Notes: generated by a model not told the origin, from the sequence alone. 64,000 nucleotides of DNA from an uncultured Nitrosomonadales bacterium (GCA_913048465.1 CAJWVO010000001.1:62001-126000), one strand, 5' to 3'. Counted from the first letter of the stretch, positions 25,616-34,625 are shown. Numbers and translations: made by a program.

Positions 25616-26977
25616 ATGAATTTAGATATTGTAATACTAGCAGCTGGCAAAGGGACTCGTATGAAGTCCTCGAAACCAAAAGTAATGCAGGAATTTGTTG
25701 GACAACCTTTTTTACAAAGGGTCATCAACACAGCAAAAGTATTAGATCCGAATAAGATCATACCTATAATAGGTTATAAAGCAGATGAAATAAAAAATTA
25801 TTTCGCGAATCAACAGCTTGATTTTGTTATTCAAAAAGAACAGCTTGGGACAGGCCATGCTGTAATGCAAGCGATCAATGAAATCACCAGTCAACTTACT
25901 TTAATTCTATATGGCGACGTACCATTAATTAATCATGAACTTTTACTAAGACTTATTGATGCCTCAAAAAAAACAGGAATAGGTCTAGTAACCTTTGATA
26001 AAAACAATCCAACGGGTTTTGGAAGAATAGTCAGAGATGATAATAAGCAAAAAATAATAAAAATTGTTGAGGAAAAAGACTGTGACCACGAACAAAAGAA
26101 AATCAATGAAATTAATACCGGGATAATGTGTGTTCAGTCAGATCATTTAAAGAAATGGTTAGCACAGCTGGATAATAATAATGCTCAAAAAGAATATTAT
26201 TTAACTGATATCATAGAGTTTGCGAATAAGGATAAAGTTGAAGTTGCTGGCATTAAAGCCGATACCGAAACCAGTATTCAAGGCATCAATTCAATGGAAG
26301 AACTAATTCTACTTGAGAGAATGTATATGCAAGAAAAAGCTGAGCAGTTAATAAATCAAGGTGTCAAAATTATTGATCCAAATCGGATAGACATCAGAGG
26401 TACGTTAACATGCGAGGAAAATGTCACCATTGATGTGGGCTGTATTTTTGAAGGCGATGTATTAATAAAGAAAAATTCAAAAGTCGGACCATATAATATT
26501 ATTAAAGAATCTCAAGTTGGGGAAAATACAAGCTTAAATGCCTTTAATCATATTCATGATGCGCTCATAGGGAACAATTGTAATATCGGGCCTTATGCAA
26601 GAATCCGTCCTGCAACCATACTAAAAAATAATATAAATGTTGGTAACTTTGTTGAGATTAAAAAATCTAGCATTGATGATCATTCAAAAATAAACCACCT
26701 TTCGTATGTTGGCGATACAAAAATAGGAAAAGAAGTAAATATTGGGGCCGGCACAATTACATGTAATTATGATGGCGCCAATAAGCATCAAACTATTATT
26801 GAGGATAATGTTTTTATTGGGTCAGATACCCAGTTAATCGCTCCGGTCGTAATTAAAAAAGGTGCAACAATTGGTGCTGGTTCTACAATTACAGAAGATG
26901 CTCCAGAAAATAAACTAACACTTTCTAGAGTTGAACAAAAAAATGTCGATAACTGGATAAGGCCTAAGAAAAAATAA
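25616..26977 (+). CDS. glmU: Bifunctional GlcN-1-P acetyltransferase / GlcNAc-1-P uridyltransferase
   Basis: This 453-aa enzyme makes UDP-GlcNAc for peptidoglycan and lipopolysaccharide. The uridyltransferase motif [17 protein letters not shown] lies near the N-terminus. The C-terminal left-handed beta helix has [18 protein letters not shown] and [12 protein letters not shown] place the start at the internal ATG ([11 protein letters not shown]) because the frame open further upstream begins inside the terminator stem's T-run. It precedes glmS by 2 bases. Confidence 0.96.
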   Translation: MNLDIVILAAGKGTRMKSSKPKVMQEFVGQPFLQRVINTAKVLDPNKIIPIIGYKADEIKNYFANQQLDFVIQKEQLGTGHAVMQAINEITSQLTLILYGDVPLINHELLLRLIDASKKTGIGLVTFDKNNPTGFGRIVRDDNKQKIIKIVEEKDCDHEQKKINEINTGIMCVQSDHLKKWLAQLDNNNAQKEYYLTDIIEFANKDKVEVAGIKADTETSIQGINSMEELILLERMYMQEKAEQLINQGVKIIDPNRIDIRGTLTCEENVTIDVGCIFEGDVLIKKNSKVGPYNIIKESQVGENTSLNAFNHIHDALIGNNCNIGPYARIRPATILKNNINVGNFVEIKKSSIDDHSKINHLSYVGDTKIGKEVNIGAGTITCNYDGANKHQTIIEDNVFIGSDTQLIAPVVIKKGATIGAGSTITEDAPENKLTLSRVEQKNVDNWIRPKKK

Positions 26978-26979
26978 TT

Positions 26980-28809
26980 ATGTGTGGAATTGTTGGCGGT
27001 GTTGCTGTAAATAAAAATATTGTTCCAATATTAGTAGATGGCCTAAAAAAATTGGAATACCGAGGGTATGATTCAGCTGGAATTGCTGTAATCAATAATA
27101 GCCGTATTAAAAGAATTCGTTCAGTTGGTCGAGTGGATACCATTCAACAGAAAGTTAATAAACAAAAATTAAGTGGTTCAATTGGTATAGGCCATACCCG
27201 CTGGGCAACTCATGGTGGTGTGAATGAAAAAAATGCACACCCCCATATCTCAAACGATGAAATCGTCGTAGTTCATAATGGCATCATCGAAAATCATGCC
27301 AAGTTGTGCAAATTTTTAAAAGATAAAGGGTATAAATTTAATTCTGAAACAGATACAGAAGTTATTGCACACCTTATTCATTATTTTAAAAAAGAAAAAG
27401 AAACATTATTTGATGCTGTCTTAAAAACATGCGCCAAATTAGAGGGAGCTTATGCAATTGCTATTACGGATAAAATTTCAGAAGAAATAATAGTGGCAAG
27501 AAATGGCTGTCCATTAATTATTGGTATATCCGATCGAGAAAATTATATTGCATCCGACATATCGGCTCTTTTAGCTGTTACAAATAAAGTTATTTTTCTA
27601 GAAGATGGTGACTTTGGAATACTAAACATAAATGGATACCAGATATTTAATCAAGATAAAAAGAAAATTAATCGCAAGATTCATACCAGCGCACTAAAAA
27701 ATAATCAAATGGAACTGGGCCCATATAGTCACTTTATGCAAAAGGAAATATATGAACAGCCAGTTGCAATGGCTGATACGATTGAATCAATTATTGATGA
27801 TGGAATTATTAGTCCAAAATTAATTGGTGGGAAAAAGTTTGATGCAAGTAGATTTGATTCTGTTCTTATTTTAGCCGCAGGAACGAGTTACTATGCTGGG
27901 CTAACAGCAAAATATTGGTTTGAAAATATTGCAGGTATTCCTGTCAATGTTGAAATAGCAAGTGAATATCGATATAGAGAAGTTGTAACGCCAAAAAAAC
28001 AACTTGTTATTACGATTTCACAGTCAGGTGAAACTTTAGATACACTTGAGGCATTAAAACAAGCAAAAAAAAATGGTAACAGTAAGTCTTTAGCTATTTG
28101 TAATGTTCAGGAAAGTGCTATCGCAAGGCAGTCTGATCATGTACTTTATACTCGAGCCGGGGTTGAGGTTGGTGTTGCTTCGACAAAGGCTTTTACTACC
28201 CAATTGGTCAGTCTTTTTGTCCTCGCGGTTCTTTTTGGAAGACAGAATAAGAAAATTTCTAAATCTAAAGAATTAGAACTTATCAATGAATTGAGAAAAT
28301 TATCCGGTCATATTCAAACAGCACTCAACCTGGAGCCACAAATCAAAACGTGGGCTAAAAAATTTGCTAGAAAAGATAATGCATTGTTTTTGGGTAGGGG
28401 CGTTCATTACCCGATTGCACTTGAAGGTGCTTTAAAGTTAAAAGAGATTTCCTATATTCATGCAGAAGCTTATCCTGCTGGTGAATTAAAGCATGGCCCA
28501 TTAGCATTGGTTGATAAAAACTTACCTGTAGTTGTTATTGCCCCAAATGACAAACTGCTTGAAAAAGTAAAATCTAATATGCAAGAAGTTAAAGCGAGAG
28601 GCGGTGAATTATTTGTTTTTGCTGATGCTGATAGCACTTTTGATGCTGAAGATGGGCTATCTGTGATCAGATCTCATCGGCATATTGGAATACTGTCACC
28701 TATTGTTCATACCATTCCAGTCCAATTGTTGGCATATCATGTAGCCTTGGTTAAAAAGACTGATGTAGATAAGCCAAGGAATCTAGCAAAATCTGTCACA
28801 GTCGAGTAG
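26980..28809 (+). CDS. glmS: Glucosamine-6-phosphate synthase (glutamine-hydrolysing)
   Basis: This 609-aa amidotransferase converts fructose-6-P and glutamine to glucosamine-6-P. Cys2 in MCGIVGG is the glutaminase nucleophile and [11 protein letters not shown] follows near residue 70. The two SIS domains show [23 protein letters not shown] and [17 protein letters not shown]. The C-terminus [13 protein letters not shown] is conserved. It directly follows glmU. No glmS ribozyme-like leader is possible in the 2-base gap. Confidence 0.97.
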   Translation: MCGIVGGVAVNKNIVPILVDGLKKLEYRGYDSAGIAVINNSRIKRIRSVGRVDTIQQKVNKQKLSGSIGIGHTRWATHGGVNEKNAHPHISNDEIVVVHNGIIENHAKLCKFLKDKGYKFNSETDTEVIAHLIHYFKKEKETLFDAVLKTCAKLEGAYAIAITDKISEEIIVARNGCPLIIGISDRENYIASDISALLAVTNKVIFLEDGDFGILNINGYQIFNQDKKKINRKIHTSALKNNQMELGPYSHFMQKEIYEQPVAMADTIESIIDDGIISPKLIGGKKFDASRFDSVLILAAGTSYYAGLTAKYWFENIAGIPVNVEIASEYRYREVVTPKKQLVITISQSGETLDTLEALKQAKKNGNSKSLAICNVQESAIARQSDHVLYTRAGVEVGVASTKAFTTQLVSLFVLAVLFGRQNKKISKSKELELINELRKLSGHIQTALNLEPQIKTWAKKFARKDNALFLGRGVHYPIALEGALKLKEISYIHAEAYPAGELKHGPLALVDKNLPVVVIAPNDKLLEKVKSNMQEVKARGGELFVFADADSTFDAEDGLSVIRSHRHIGILSPIVHTIPVQLLAYHVALVKKTDVDKPRNLAKSVTVE

Positions 28810-28867
28810 TTATAATATTGAGGTTTTCTGATTTCAAGACAGGGAACTTATTAATATAAATAATCAA

Positions 28868-28885
28868 TATATTGTTGTCAATATA
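28868..28885. promoter_or_regulatory. Inverted repeat upstream of the 78-aa membrane protein gene
   Basis: TATATTG and CAATATA are perfect 7-base arms around TTGT. The site lies in the 192-base gap after glmS, upstream of the strong ribosome-binding sites. It could be an operator, but AT-rich DNA makes such palindromes fairly common. Confidence 0.3.
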
Positions 28886-28936
28886 AATATTCTAACTAAA
28901 TGTTGTATTTTTCCCTAAAAGGAGTAAGGTCTAATT

Positions 28937-28960
28937 ATGTTTAAAGCGAAGAGAGTTTAA
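28937..28960 (+). promoter_or_regulatory. Possible 7-residue leader peptide (MFKAKRV)
   Basis: ATG TTT AAA GCG AAG AGA GTT TAA is preceded by AAAGGAGTAAGG, a good ribosome-binding sequence with AAGG 7 bases from the ATG. It ends 41 bases before the 78-aa membrane protein gene. A basic leader peptide or a duplicated ribosome entry site are both possible. It could also be chance. Confidence 0.3.
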
Positions 28961-28970
28961 ACGTAATTTC

Positions 28971-28985
28971 TATAGTATTACTATA
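28971..28985. promoter_or_regulatory. 15-base palindrome next to the ribosome-binding site
   Basis: TATAGTA and TACTATA flank a single T, giving a perfect odd palindrome immediately upstream of the AAGGAGAAG ribosome-binding site of the 78-aa gene. With a 1-base loop it cannot form a simple RNA hairpin, so if functional it would be a DNA site. Confidence 0.25.
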
Positions 28986-29001
28986 TAAGGAGAAGTAATA
29001 G

Positions 29002-29238
29002 ATGGATATTTTAAAAACAGTAAGAAATTGGGCAGCTGCCCTTGCAGAGACTGTAATTAGTCTTTTAGCTCTTGGTATCGTTCTACAAATTCTCATGGGT
29101 GGCGCAGCTATCCCATTCTTTGGCGAACCAAGAATTATTGAAACTGTAACTGGCCATATTAATTCGCTTGGTGGCGAAGGTATAGTTGGTCTTGTAGCCA
29201 TCTGGGTGCTTTATTCTATTTGGAAAGCTCGTAAATAG
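29002..29238 (+). CDS. Small two-helix membrane protein upstream of proteorhodopsin, unknown function
   Basis: This 78-aa protein begins MDILKTVRNWAAALAETV and has hydrophobic segments at about residues 14-36 and 58-74. A glycine-rich polar stretch lies between them (GGAAIPFFGEPRIIETVTGHINSLGGEG), and it ends WKARK. I do not recognise a family. It has an excellent ribosome-binding site (AAGGAGAAG), its own perfect terminator 24 bases after the stop, and codons (GGT, CGT, ATC, TTC) like those of the ATP synthase genes. Together these suggest a strongly expressed monocistronic gene. It lies between glmS and proteorhodopsin. Any link to light energy is inference from position. Confidence 0.8.
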   Translation: MDILKTVRNWAAALAETVISLLALGIVLQILMGGAAIPFFGEPRIIETVTGHINSLGGEGIVGLVAIWVLYSIWKARK

Positions 29239-29261
29239 AAGTAGCGTTTAAATCACCATTT

Positions 29262-29290
29262 AAAAACCCTTGGAAACAAGGGTTTTTTTT
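29262..29290 (+). terminator. Intrinsic terminator after the 78-aa membrane protein
   Basis: AAAAACCCTTG and CAAGGGTTTTT form an 11-bp stem closed by a GAAA tetraloop, with a T-run of eight in total. This is a textbook strong terminator separating the small gene from proteorhodopsin. Confidence 0.92.
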
Positions 29291-29323
29291 GAACCTTTAA
29301 TATTACTTAAAGTCCATATCAAC

Positions 29324-29341
29324 AATCAGGTTATTCTGATT
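29324..29341. promoter_or_regulatory. Inverted repeat in the proteorhodopsin promoter region
   Basis: AATCAG and CTGATT form perfect 6-base arms around GTTATT, ending 9 bases before a TATAAA hexamer at 29350-29355 that may be a -10 element. The position suits an activator or repressor site for the rhodopsin gene. No good -35 was found, which would fit activated transcription. Function is inferred only. Confidence 0.3.
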
Positions 29342-29465
29342 ATTAGGTCTATAAATTTAAGTTAATACATGTGGAGAGGTATTCGTTTAAGTTTATGGGT
29401 TTTTTGTGTTTTTTGTGAGATGAAGATAGTCTCAAAAAGCCAATTCATTTAAATGGAGAATCTCT

Positions 29466-30215
29466 ATGGAAGTAGGCGGATATAATTTAGTCTATAATTC
29501 ACTGTCATTCGCAATTGCAACATTTGGTGCGGCTACAGTATTCTTTTTTGCTCAGCGTTCTCAAGTCGCTCCAGCATACAAAACTGCGCTATCCCTATCA
29601 GGGCTAGTTTGTTTAATCGCTTTTTATCATTATCTAAGAATGTTTGAAAGTTTCAATGATGCTTATACATTAGTTAATGGTACTGTTGAAGCAACAGGTG
29701 CTCAATTCAACGACGCTTATCGTTATGTGGATTGGTTACTAACTGTGCCTCTATTACTCCTTGAGTTAGTCTTGGTGATGAGACTCTCAAAAGAGGAAAC
29801 ATATTCTAAAGGCACAAAATTAGCTTTAGCTGCTGCAGTTATGGTCATCTTAGGTTACCCTGGTGAAGTAATTACTGATCCATCAATGTACGGTGATCGT
29901 TGGATGTGGTGGGTACTAGCTATGATTCCATTTGTATACATTGTTTGGGATCTAGTTAGCGGCCTTGGCGCATCAATCAGCAAACAGCCAAAAGCAGTTC
30001 AAGGTCTTGTAAGTAAAGCAAGAACTTTAACAATTTTGTCATGGTGCTTTTATCCAGTCGTATTCGTTTTCCCAATGATTGGTTTACAAGCAGACCCAGG
30101 CGCTGTTAATCCTGCAATCCAAGTTGGTTATACAGTTGCTGACGTGGTTGCAAAAGCACTATTCGGTGTAATGATTTATATGATTGCTCAGCGTAAGTCT
30201 GATGCAGGTGCATAA
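29466..30215 (+). CDS. Green-absorbing proton-pumping proteorhodopsin
   Basis: This 249-aa seven-helix retinal protein has proton acceptor Asp89, Thr93 and proton donor Glu100 (the D-T-E triad of proton pumps). The spectral tuning residue is Leu97 (green type), His55 is the partner of the acceptor, and the retinal Schiff-base Lys230 lies in ADVVAKALFG. These correspond to D97, T101, E108, L105, H75 and K231 of the reference marine protein. There is no cleavable signal beyond the first helix. The gene has a GGAG ribosome-binding site and sits alone between two strong terminators, just upstream of the genes that would make retinal. Pumped protons would feed the ATP synthase encoded upstream. 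Confidence 0.97.
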   Translation: MEVGGYNLVYNSLSFAIATFGAATVFFFAQRSQVAPAYKTALSLSGLVCLIAFYHYLRMFESFNDAYTLVNGTVEATGAQFNDAYRYVDWLLTVPLLLLELVLVMRLSKEETYSKGTKLALAAAVMVILGYPGEVITDPSMYGDRWMWWVLAMIPFVYIVWDLVSGLGASISKQPKAVQGLVSKARTLTILSWCFYPVVFVFPMIGLQADPGAVNPAIQVGYTVADVVAKALFGVMIYMIAQRKSDAGA

Positions 30216-30249
30216 TAGATCAGTACTACCTTTAAAATCTTGAGATAAG

Positions 30250-30280
30250 AAACGCGCCTCTTTGCAGGCGCGTTTTTTTT
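30250..30280 (+). terminator. Intrinsic terminator of proteorhodopsin
   Basis: AAACGCGCCT and AGGCGCGTTT form a 10-bp GC-rich stem around CTTTGC with a T-run of eight. It isolates the rhodopsin transcript from the crt operon. Confidence 0.92.
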
Positions 30281-30288
30281 AATATGAA

Positions 30289-30294
30289 TATAAT
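30289..30294 (+). promoter_or_regulatory. Consensus -10 box for the crt-blh operon
   Basis: TATAAT, a perfect -10 hexamer, lies 8 bases after the proteorhodopsin terminator and 29 bases before the chosen crtE start. A TG dinucleotide lies 2 bases upstream, near an extended -10. The -35 would fall in the terminator stem and is not recognisable. Transcription would begin near 30301. Confidence 0.45.
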
Positions 30295-30322
30295 TATCAG
30301 TAGTCATTTTGAAGAATTTTTT

Positions 30323-31195
30323 ATGCCACCAGAGGCGACAGCTGATTTGCATCTCGTAAAAAAAGAAATTCAAAAAGCTTTACAAGATAAAAAAACACTC
30401 TTAAATGAATGGCTTAAATTTCAAAGTCAATCTAAAGGTAAATTCATTCGTGCACAACTTGCTCTAGCTTCAGGAGAGTTATTAAATTTACCAAAAAATA
30501 CTGTCATTAAATGGTCTGTTGCCTGTGAGTTAATTCATACAGCGTCTTTGATTCATGATGATATATGTGATCAAGATGAGAAAAGAAGAGGTTTAACCAC
30601 CATATGGAAAAAGTATGGCGTACCTGCTGCCATATGTCTTGGTGACTTTATTATTGCTCAAGCGTTTCAAAAACTATCGGAAATAGAAACAGGTTGGCAT
30701 CAAACTATTTTATTAGATTCATTATCATTGAGCATGAAAAAAATTATCGTTGGACAAGTGTCTGATGTCGGAGTGGACATAAAAAAAATAAGTATGAGAG
30801 ATTATGAACAAATAGCTTATGAAAAAACTGGACCTCTATTGATGACGCCATTAGATGGAATGTTTCGTTGCAAAGAACTGCCTGAATCAGAATTAAACGG
30901 GCTCAATAAACTAATGAATAGTATAGGTCTCGCCTACCAGATGATTAACGATTATAAAAATATTAAAAGTAAAAAAACTGATATATCGCTAAACCATTTA
31001 AATTTTATAAGCATTCTAATGAAAGAAAACAACATAAAAAATAGTGATAAGCATTCCATTAAATTGTCATTAACAGATGCACATGATCGAATCATAAAAA
31101 AATTAAACGAGATTGATAAATATATACATCAGGTTCCCATTATTCTTCAACCAATATTTATAAGTATCGCAAATCAACTGAAAGAAACATTATGA
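30323..31195 (+). CDS. crtE: Geranylgeranyl diphosphate synthase (polyprenyl synthetase)
   Basis: This 290-aa trans-isoprenyl diphosphate synthase probably makes the C20 precursor for carotenoids. The first aspartate-rich motif is intact (LIHDDICDQDEKRRG). The second, usually DDxxD, reads INDYKNIKS, so two acidic positions are Asn. The start at 30323 (MPPEATADL) is preferred: it has GAAGAA upstream and leaves room for the TATAAT box, while the ATG at 30284 abuts a terminator. It overlaps crtI by 4 bases. The crt role rests on context; other chain lengths are possible. Confidence 0.85.
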   Translation: MPPEATADLHLVKKEIQKALQDKKTLLNEWLKFQSQSKGKFIRAQLALASGELLNLPKNTVIKWSVACELIHTASLIHDDICDQDEKRRGLTTIWKKYGVPAAICLGDFIIAQAFQKLSEIETGWHQTILLDSLSLSMKKIIVGQVSDVGVDIKKISMRDYEQIAYEKTGPLLMTPLDGMFRCKELPESELNGLNKLMNSIGLAYQMINDYKNIKSKKTDISLNHLNFISILMKENNIKNSDKHSIKLSLTDAHDRIIKKLNEIDKYIHQVPIILQPIFISIANQLKETL

Positions 31196-32658
31196 AAACA
31201 ACCGTTATTGGCTCAGGTTTTGGAGGAATAGCAGCCGCATTAAGATTGCGAGCGATGGGCCATGAAGTGACTTTATTGGAAAAACTAGATGAAGTTGGAG
31301 GAAGGGCGCAACAATTCAAAAGAGAAAAATATATCCATGATGCAGGACCAACAGTTATCACAGCCCCAAACTTATTTTACGAACTCTTTGAACTATTCAA
31401 TGAAAATCTTGAGGATCATCTGGAATTTAAGCCATTAGATCCTTGGTATCGATTCTATTTTGTAAACGGATTTGAATTTGATTATGTACCTGATCGAGAA
31501 CAAATGCTGGAACAAATTCAACAGATCAACCCAAAAGATGTGGATGGATACAACCGTATGCTAAAAAAAGCACAAGAAATATTTGAAATTGGTTACCAAG
31601 ATCTTGCTGATAAACCATTTCATAAATTATCAACAATGCTCAAACATGCTCCAGATATTCTGAGATTAAAGGGATACCAATCAGTCTATAAGTTTGTCTC
31701 GACTTACCTAAGTGATCTAAATTTACGAAATGTATTTTCAATTCAACCATTACTGGTCGGAGGTAACCCATTTCAAACATCATCGATATATGCATTAATT
31801 CATGCGTTGGAACAAAAATGGGGTATTTATTTTGCCATGGGAGGGATGGCAAAAGTTGTGGAAGAGTTGAAAAATTTAATGATTAGACAGGGTGTCACCA
31901 TAAAAACAAATCATGAGGTAGAGAGATTAGAAGTAAATGGAAAAAATATATCCAGAGTTCACATTAAGAACCAAGCGTCCATTAATACTGATTTAGTGGT
32001 TTCTAACTCTGACCCAATCACTGTAAATTCAATCTTTTTAGGAGAAGAAAGAAAATCAATCCAAAATAGATTCTTGAAAAAATATGCAAAACATTCCATG
32101 GGCTTATTTGTATTATTCTTTGGAACAAGAACAACTTATCCAGAGATTGCGCATCATACTATATGGATGGGACCACGCTATAAAGAATTACTTGATGATA
32201 TTTTTAATAAGAAAGTCTTAGCAGAAGACTTCTCAATCTATCTGCATAGACCAACAGCTACAGATCAGAGCTTTGCTCCTAAAAATCATGATAGTTTCTA
32301 TGCCTTAGTTCCAGTGCCAAATTTACAAGCAGATATATCATGGAATGAAATAAAAAATGAATATGCAAACAAGGTGGTCAAAGCATTAGCTAAAACAATT
32401 ATGCCTGATTTAGAAAAAAATATTGATGATCTATTCGTAATGACACCTAATGACTTTAAGGAGTCTTATATGACACCTCATGGTTCGGGCTTTTCAATTG
32501 CTCCAATTCTCACCCAATCAGCATGGTTTAGAACACACAATAAAGATGATTATTATAAAAATTTATTCTATGTTGGGGCTGGTACCCATCCTGGCGCAGG
32601 TGTTCCTGGTGTATTAAATTCTGCCAAAGTTGTAGAAAGAATATTAAATGAGCGATAG
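31192..32658 (+). CDS. crtI: Phytoene desaturase
   Basis: This 488-aa FAD-dependent CrtI-type desaturase turns phytoene into lycopene. The N-terminal dinucleotide-binding segment VIGSGFGGIAAALRLRAMG is followed by VGGRAQQF and HDAGPTVIT. The C-terminal bacterial signature LFYVGAGTHPGAGVPGVLNSAK is complete in the frame. It overlaps crtE by 4 bases and crtB by 11, so the operon is translationally coupled. Confidence 0.95.
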   Translation: MKTTVIGSGFGGIAAALRLRAMGHEVTLLEKLDEVGGRAQQFKREKYIHDAGPTVITAPNLFYELFELFNENLEDHLEFKPLDPWYRFYFVNGFEFDYVPDREQMLEQIQQINPKDVDGYNRMLKKAQEIFEIGYQDLADKPFHKLSTMLKHAPDILRLKGYQSVYKFVSTYLSDLNLRNVFSIQPLLVGGNPFQTSSIYALIHALEQKWGIYFAMGGMAKVVEELKNLMIRQGVTIKTNHEVERLEVNGKNISRVHIKNQASINTDLVVSNSDPITVNSIFLGEERKSIQNRFLKKYAKHSMGLFVLFFGTRTTYPEIAHHTIWMGPRYKELLDDIFNKKVLAEDFSIYLHRPTATDQSFAPKNHDSFYALVPVPNLQADISWNEIKNEYANKVVKALAKTIMPDLEKNIDDLFVMTPNDFKESYMTPHGSGFSIAPILTQSAWFRTHNKDDYYKNLFYVGAGTHPGAGVPGVLNSAKVVERILNER

Positions 32659-33532
32659 TAGACAAATAATTAAACAGAATGGTAAATCATTTTACTGGGC
32701 TTCAAAATTTCTTGGTAAAGACTATATTGATCCCATTTATTCAATCTATGAGATGTGTAGAAAATTAGATGACATTGTAGATGAGCAAAGTAAAGAAGCT
32801 GCGATAAAAGAAATAGGCTTATTAAAAAAAGATCTTACTAAAGAAAATTTACAGAAAAAGTTTGAGTCTTTGAAAAGATTAGATGATGATCAATTTCCTC
32901 AAATTAAATACTTTGAAGAATTTATATTGGGACAAGAGAGTGATATAAATTTTAGACAACCGAAATCAATCAATGAGCTATTGAGGTATTGTTACCGCGT
33001 TGCAGGTGTTGTTGGACTAATGGTATGTGATGCAGTTAATATAAAAGATGAAAATCTTAAATTTTTTGCAATTGACTTAGGAATAGCAATGCAGCTTGTT
33101 AACATCGTTCGTGATATTCAAGAAGATGCACTCAGGGGAAGGGTATATATTCCTGAAAATTTAATTGGAGCTGTATTAGCCAGTGATGTTTTAACAAAAC
33201 CTGATCTTATTACAAAGGTAGAGCAAGAGAAATTAAGAATTTTAAATATTGCTGACAAATATTTTAATAGTGCTAATTATGCTATAAGATTTTTACCAAA
33301 AGAAGTTTCAATGGCATTCGGATTAGCATCAAATCTATATCAAGGCATCGGAAAAAAAATAATTAAAAAGGAACAACCCTTCACGAATGGGAGGGTGTAT
33401 TTGAATGGTGCCGAAAAGTTATTTCATACATTAAAATTTTTACTCAAGAGTAAAAAAAATAAAAATTATCAGCCTACTCATAATAATATGCTTCATCTTC
33501 CAATTAAGAATTCACCGAGTACCAACAATTAA
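32648..33532 (+). CDS. crtB: Phytoene synthase
   Basis: This 294-aa squalene/phytoene synthase family enzyme condenses two geranylgeranyl diphosphates. The first Asp-rich motif is in CRKLDDIVDEQ (about residue 37). The second is in NIVRDIQEDALRGRVYIP (about residues 154-171). Order and overlaps with crtI place it in the retinal-making operon. The C-terminal ~30 residues are lysine- and asparagine-rich and probably disordered. Confidence 0.95.
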   Translation: MSDSRQIIKQNGKSFYWASKFLGKDYIDPIYSIYEMCRKLDDIVDEQSKEAAIKEIGLLKKDLTKENLQKKFESLKRLDDDQFPQIKYFEEFILGQESDINFRQPKSINELLRYCYRVAGVVGLMVCDAVNIKDENLKFFAIDLGIAMQLVNIVRDIQEDALRGRVYIPENLIGAVLASDVLTKPDLITKVEQEKLRILNIADKYFNSANYAIRFLPKEVSMAFGLASNLYQGIGKKIIKKEQPFTNGRVYLNGAEKLFHTLKFLLKSKKNKNYQPTHNNMLHLPIKNSPSTNN

Positions 33533-33533
33533 A

Positions 33534-34625
33534 ATGTATGACTTAATCGTTATTGGACGTGGGTTATCAGGCTTATTATTTTTAAAACAGTACTTAGACA
33601 CACATTCTGATTTAAAAGTATTACTAATTGAAAAAAGTAAAAAAATTGAAAGCAGATATATTAGTAGTTGGCAGGGCCCAGGATTGCTTGATCTAAAAAA
33701 AGAGTATGGTATTCATGCAGATAAAGTATATAAAAAAATATCAATCAGCAATGAAGAAATTTTGATTAAAAAAAATATTTCACCCTACAGCTATAACACT
33801 TATGACTATAAGCATGTAATTGAAACTATTTTTAATAGTTTAAAAAATAAGGTTGAAATTATTTATGATCAGGTTATTTCAGTTAAAGAAATGTATAACG
33901 AAGTCAACGTCAAGACTAAAAAACATACGTTTCAAAGTCAGTATTTAATTTCTAGTACTTCTTTAGCTGAGCAACCACTGAAAAATAATAAAATGTTATT
34001 TCAATATTTTGTTGGTACTAAAATACAAATAAAAGATAACCACAAACACGACACATGCCAATTAATGCATTTTTTACAATCAAATAATGAAGTTTTGTTT
34101 AACTATAATTTACCCTTTGACCAGAAATCGATACTAATTGAAACCACTGCATTTGGGAAAAAAGTACATTTTGAGAATCTTGAGAAGATTCATAAGAAAT
34201 CATTAGCAACATTTAATTTTGCAAAAATTATAAAAAAAGAAAAAGGCGTCATCCCAATGTCGGTAGATCATAAATTTCATAGAACTACTCGTATCATTAA
34301 TATAGGTCTTGATGGTGGCTTTGCACGTCCATCTTCTGGGTATATGCTTTTAAGAGCAGCACAGTGGTCAATAATTAATAGAAATACAAATCTCAAAGAC
34401 CTAGTTTTTAAAGAAAAAAAACTTATTAGTTTTTTAGATAAAATATTTTTGAAAGCTTGTTATTATTATCCAGGTCTTGCTAGCTCTATATTTGTAAAAT
34501 TATTTAATTCAAATGATATTGCATCAGTGATAAGGTTTTTAGCAGATATTCCAAAATTATATGACATCGTCAAAATATTAATGAATACCCCTAAGAAAAT
34601 AATGATAAATGCACTTATTAAATAA
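33534..34625 (+). CDS. crtY: Lycopene beta-cyclase
   Basis: This 363-aa CrtY-type flavoprotein would cyclise lycopene to beta-carotene. It begins with a dinucleotide-binding motif DLIVIGRGLSGLLFLKQYL and contains GGFARPSSGYMLLRAAQW, matching the cyclase motif usually written G-xRPxxGY. Sequence is otherwise divergent and AT-driven (rich in Lys, Ile, Asn). It starts one base after crtB and overlaps blh by 17 bases. Confidence 0.88.
   Translation: MYDLIVIGRGLSGLLFLKQYLDTHSDLKVLLIEKSKKIESRYISSWQGPGLLDLKKEYGIHADKVYKKISISNEEILIKKNISPYSYNTYDYKHVIETIFNSLKNKVEIIYDQVISVKEMYNEVNVKTKKHTFQSQYLISSTSLAEQPLKNNKMLFQYFVGTKIQIKDNHKHDTCQLMHFLQSNNEVLFNYNLPFDQKSILIETTAFGKKVHFENLEKIHKKSLATFNFAKIIKKEKGVIPMSVDHKFHRTTRIINIGLDGGFARPSSGYMLLRAAQWSIINRNTNLKDLVFKEKKLISFLDKIFLKACYYYPGLASSIFVKLFNSNDIASVIRFLADIPKLYDIVKILMNTPKKIMINALIK

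Noticed and set aside
28810-28860. TATAAT at 28811-28816 as promoter of the 78-aa gene
   Set aside because: No acceptable -35 at 16-18 bases upstream and it is 186 bases from the gene; possible but unsupported.
29369-29452. 27-residue frame in the proteorhodopsin leader beginning MWRGIRLSLW
   Set aside because: No ribosome-binding site upstream, out of frame with the rhodopsin gene and odd composition; probably chance.
30284-30322. Longer crtE start adding 13 residues
   Set aside because: It abuts the rhodopsin terminator, lacks a ribosome-binding site and would contain the probable -10 box.
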